From contig JACQEE010000006.1 of the NCBI GenBank assembly GCA_016200725.1, positions 1-5,637 of the forward strand: 5,637 nucleotides of DNA, read 5' to 3'. The DNA comes from Chloroflexota bacterium (GTDB taxonomy: Bacteria; Chloroflexota; Dehalococcoidia; SHYB01). The notes beneath the pieces are model-generated. The model ran no database searches and was not told where the DNA came from. It was given only the letters and a program-made list of their open reading frames with translations. Made by a program: the position numbers and the translations under genes. Of the stretch, positions 5,026 through 5,637 are shown piece by piece (within the stretch, counting starts at the first letter, position 1; each line of letters begins with the position of its first letter).

Positions 5026-5637
5026 TCACCCACTTCTTGGCGTGAAAGGTCGGTGGCGCCTCCGGTTCTCTGGCGGAAGTCCGCTCGGCATGGGACGCCT
5101 CTTGCCGGCCCGGTTCATCTTGCGGAGCCATGATTGCGGCATCATCTCCACTTGATCGAAGCCATCGAGTTGCACAGCGTGGTACTGCTGACGACGATCG
5201 CCCGCGCGAACATTCGCCTCTTGCTGCCCGCGGTCATCGACGATTCGCCCGGTCTTCCCCAACCAGAGCGCAGGCGGCCGCGGGCCGACCTTCGTTTCTT
5301 GAATAGAGACCTTCTCTCCAAATTCGAACGCTACCCCGGGTACCCTGTCGTGAAGGAATGACGGGCTCAGGCGCGGAGGAGGCAGGCCTCGCAGGCTGAG
5401 GTTCGCGCTATCGGTTGCGGGCGCGGAGGGCACTTTGGCGGCGCTATCACGCGGGCGAGCCTCCGCCACTAACAGGGGGCGGCCTCCATAGTCCTTGCGG
5501 TGCAATCCCTTGATGGCCTTTGCGGCCTCGGCATCGTTCGGCATATCAACGAAGCCGAAGCCTTTCGAGCGTCGCCACGACGAATCCGTGACAAGGCGGA
5601 CAGACGCGACTTTCCCGAAGGGCGAGAAGACCGCCTC
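5026..5637 (-). CDS. RRM RNA-binding protein with C-terminal SH3/KOW-like extension, partial
   Basis: The last 203 codons are visible; the start lies beyond the right edge, and the frame is open to the last base. Numbering from the edge, residues 1-62 are the main part of an RNA recognition motif: AVFSPFGKVASVRLVTD, then RNP1 at 25-32 (KGFGFVDM), then DAEAAKAIKGL and the final strand GRPLLVAEARPRD. Only the first strand with RNP2 is missing. In bacteria such proteins are usually 80-110 residues with a short Gly/Arg tail and bind single-stranded RNA in the cytosol. Here a proline-rich linker (about 66-93) leads to a second compact segment (about 101-174) with VAFEFGEKVSI, LGKTGRIVDD, YHAVQLDGFD and MMPQSWL, resembling an SH3/KOW-like small barrel, and then a basic tail. 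That domain call is by eye. An internal ATG at 5544 would split the RRM and is not the start. rpsU follows 87 bases downstream on the same strand. Confidence 0.88.
   Translation of the reverse strand, partial: EAVFSPFGKVASVRLVTDSSWRRSKGFGFVDMPNDAEAAKAIKGLHRKDYGGRPLLVAEARPRDSAAKVPSAPATDSANLSLRGLPPPRLSPSFLHDRVPGVAFEFGEKVSIQETKVGPRPPALWLGKTGRIVDDRGQQEANVRAGDRRQQYHAVQLDGFDQVEMMPQSWLRKMNRAGKRRPMPSGLPPENRRRHRPFTPRSG

Noticed and set aside
4931..5131. 66-codon minus-strand frame between the RRM and rpsU genes
   Set aside because: It overlaps the end of the RRM gene and the rpsU promoter in another frame and shows no family features.
5134..5361. 75-codon plus-strand frame antisense to the RRM protein extension
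   Set aside because: It has no ribosome site or domain pattern; the minus-strand frame continues an evident RRM protein.

Overview
The window comes from a high-GC bacterial chromosome. It looks like ordinary chromosomal sequence with several small operons, and I see no transposase, integrase, tRNA, rRNA, CRISPR array or phage gene. The organism cannot be named with confidence. It carries a bS21 ribosomal protein and a bacterial RRM protein, which argues against a typical actinobacterium. It also has an ACMSD-type amidohydrolase and a TIGR03086-like DinB/MDMPI protein, both common in actinobacteria, Chloroflexota and several uncultured soil or marine lineages. A Chloroflexota-like or other uncultured high-GC lineage is my inference only.

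Layout from left to right. (1) Positions 1-422, minus strand: a small two-CxxC zinc-ribbon protein followed by the start of a stand-alone Lrp/AsnC ligand-binding (RAM) domain protein that runs off the left edge. (2) Positions 423-589: a divergent intergenic region with overlapping inverted repeats and a candidate promoter for the plus-strand gene. (3) Positions 590-2415, plus strand: an amidohydrolase-2 family enzyme, then a DinB/mycothiol-dependent-isomerase-like protein with its own promoter and a textbook Shine-Dalgarno. (4) Positions 2433-2464: a perfect 32-bp palindrome with flanking A and T runs, serving as a bidirectional terminator between convergent genes. (5) Positions 2473-4425, minus strand: a probable two-gene operon, SirB1-like transglutaminase-fold/TPR protein then a Gal80-like Gfo/Idh/MocA oxidoreductase. 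(6) Positions 4426-4728: a 303-bp gap with inverted repeats and no convincing gene. (7) Positions 4729-5637, minus strand: rpsU (bS21) with a near-consensus promoter, preceded on the same strand by an RRM RNA-binding protein whose N-terminus lies beyond the right edge and which carries an unusual C-terminal SH3/KOW-like extension.

How the genes work together: the amidohydrolase and DinB-like protein may act on a common small-molecule substrate, but this rests on adjacency only. The RRM-rpsU pair is the most suggestive association, because the same gene order is known from cyanobacteria, where RRM (rbp) genes sit upstream of rpsU. I did not find a clear new multi-gene system. The points most worth checking are the RRM plus SH3-like fusion next to rpsU, the loss of the EKP lysine in the Gal80-like oxidoreductase, and the zinc-ribbon/RAM-domain gene pair.
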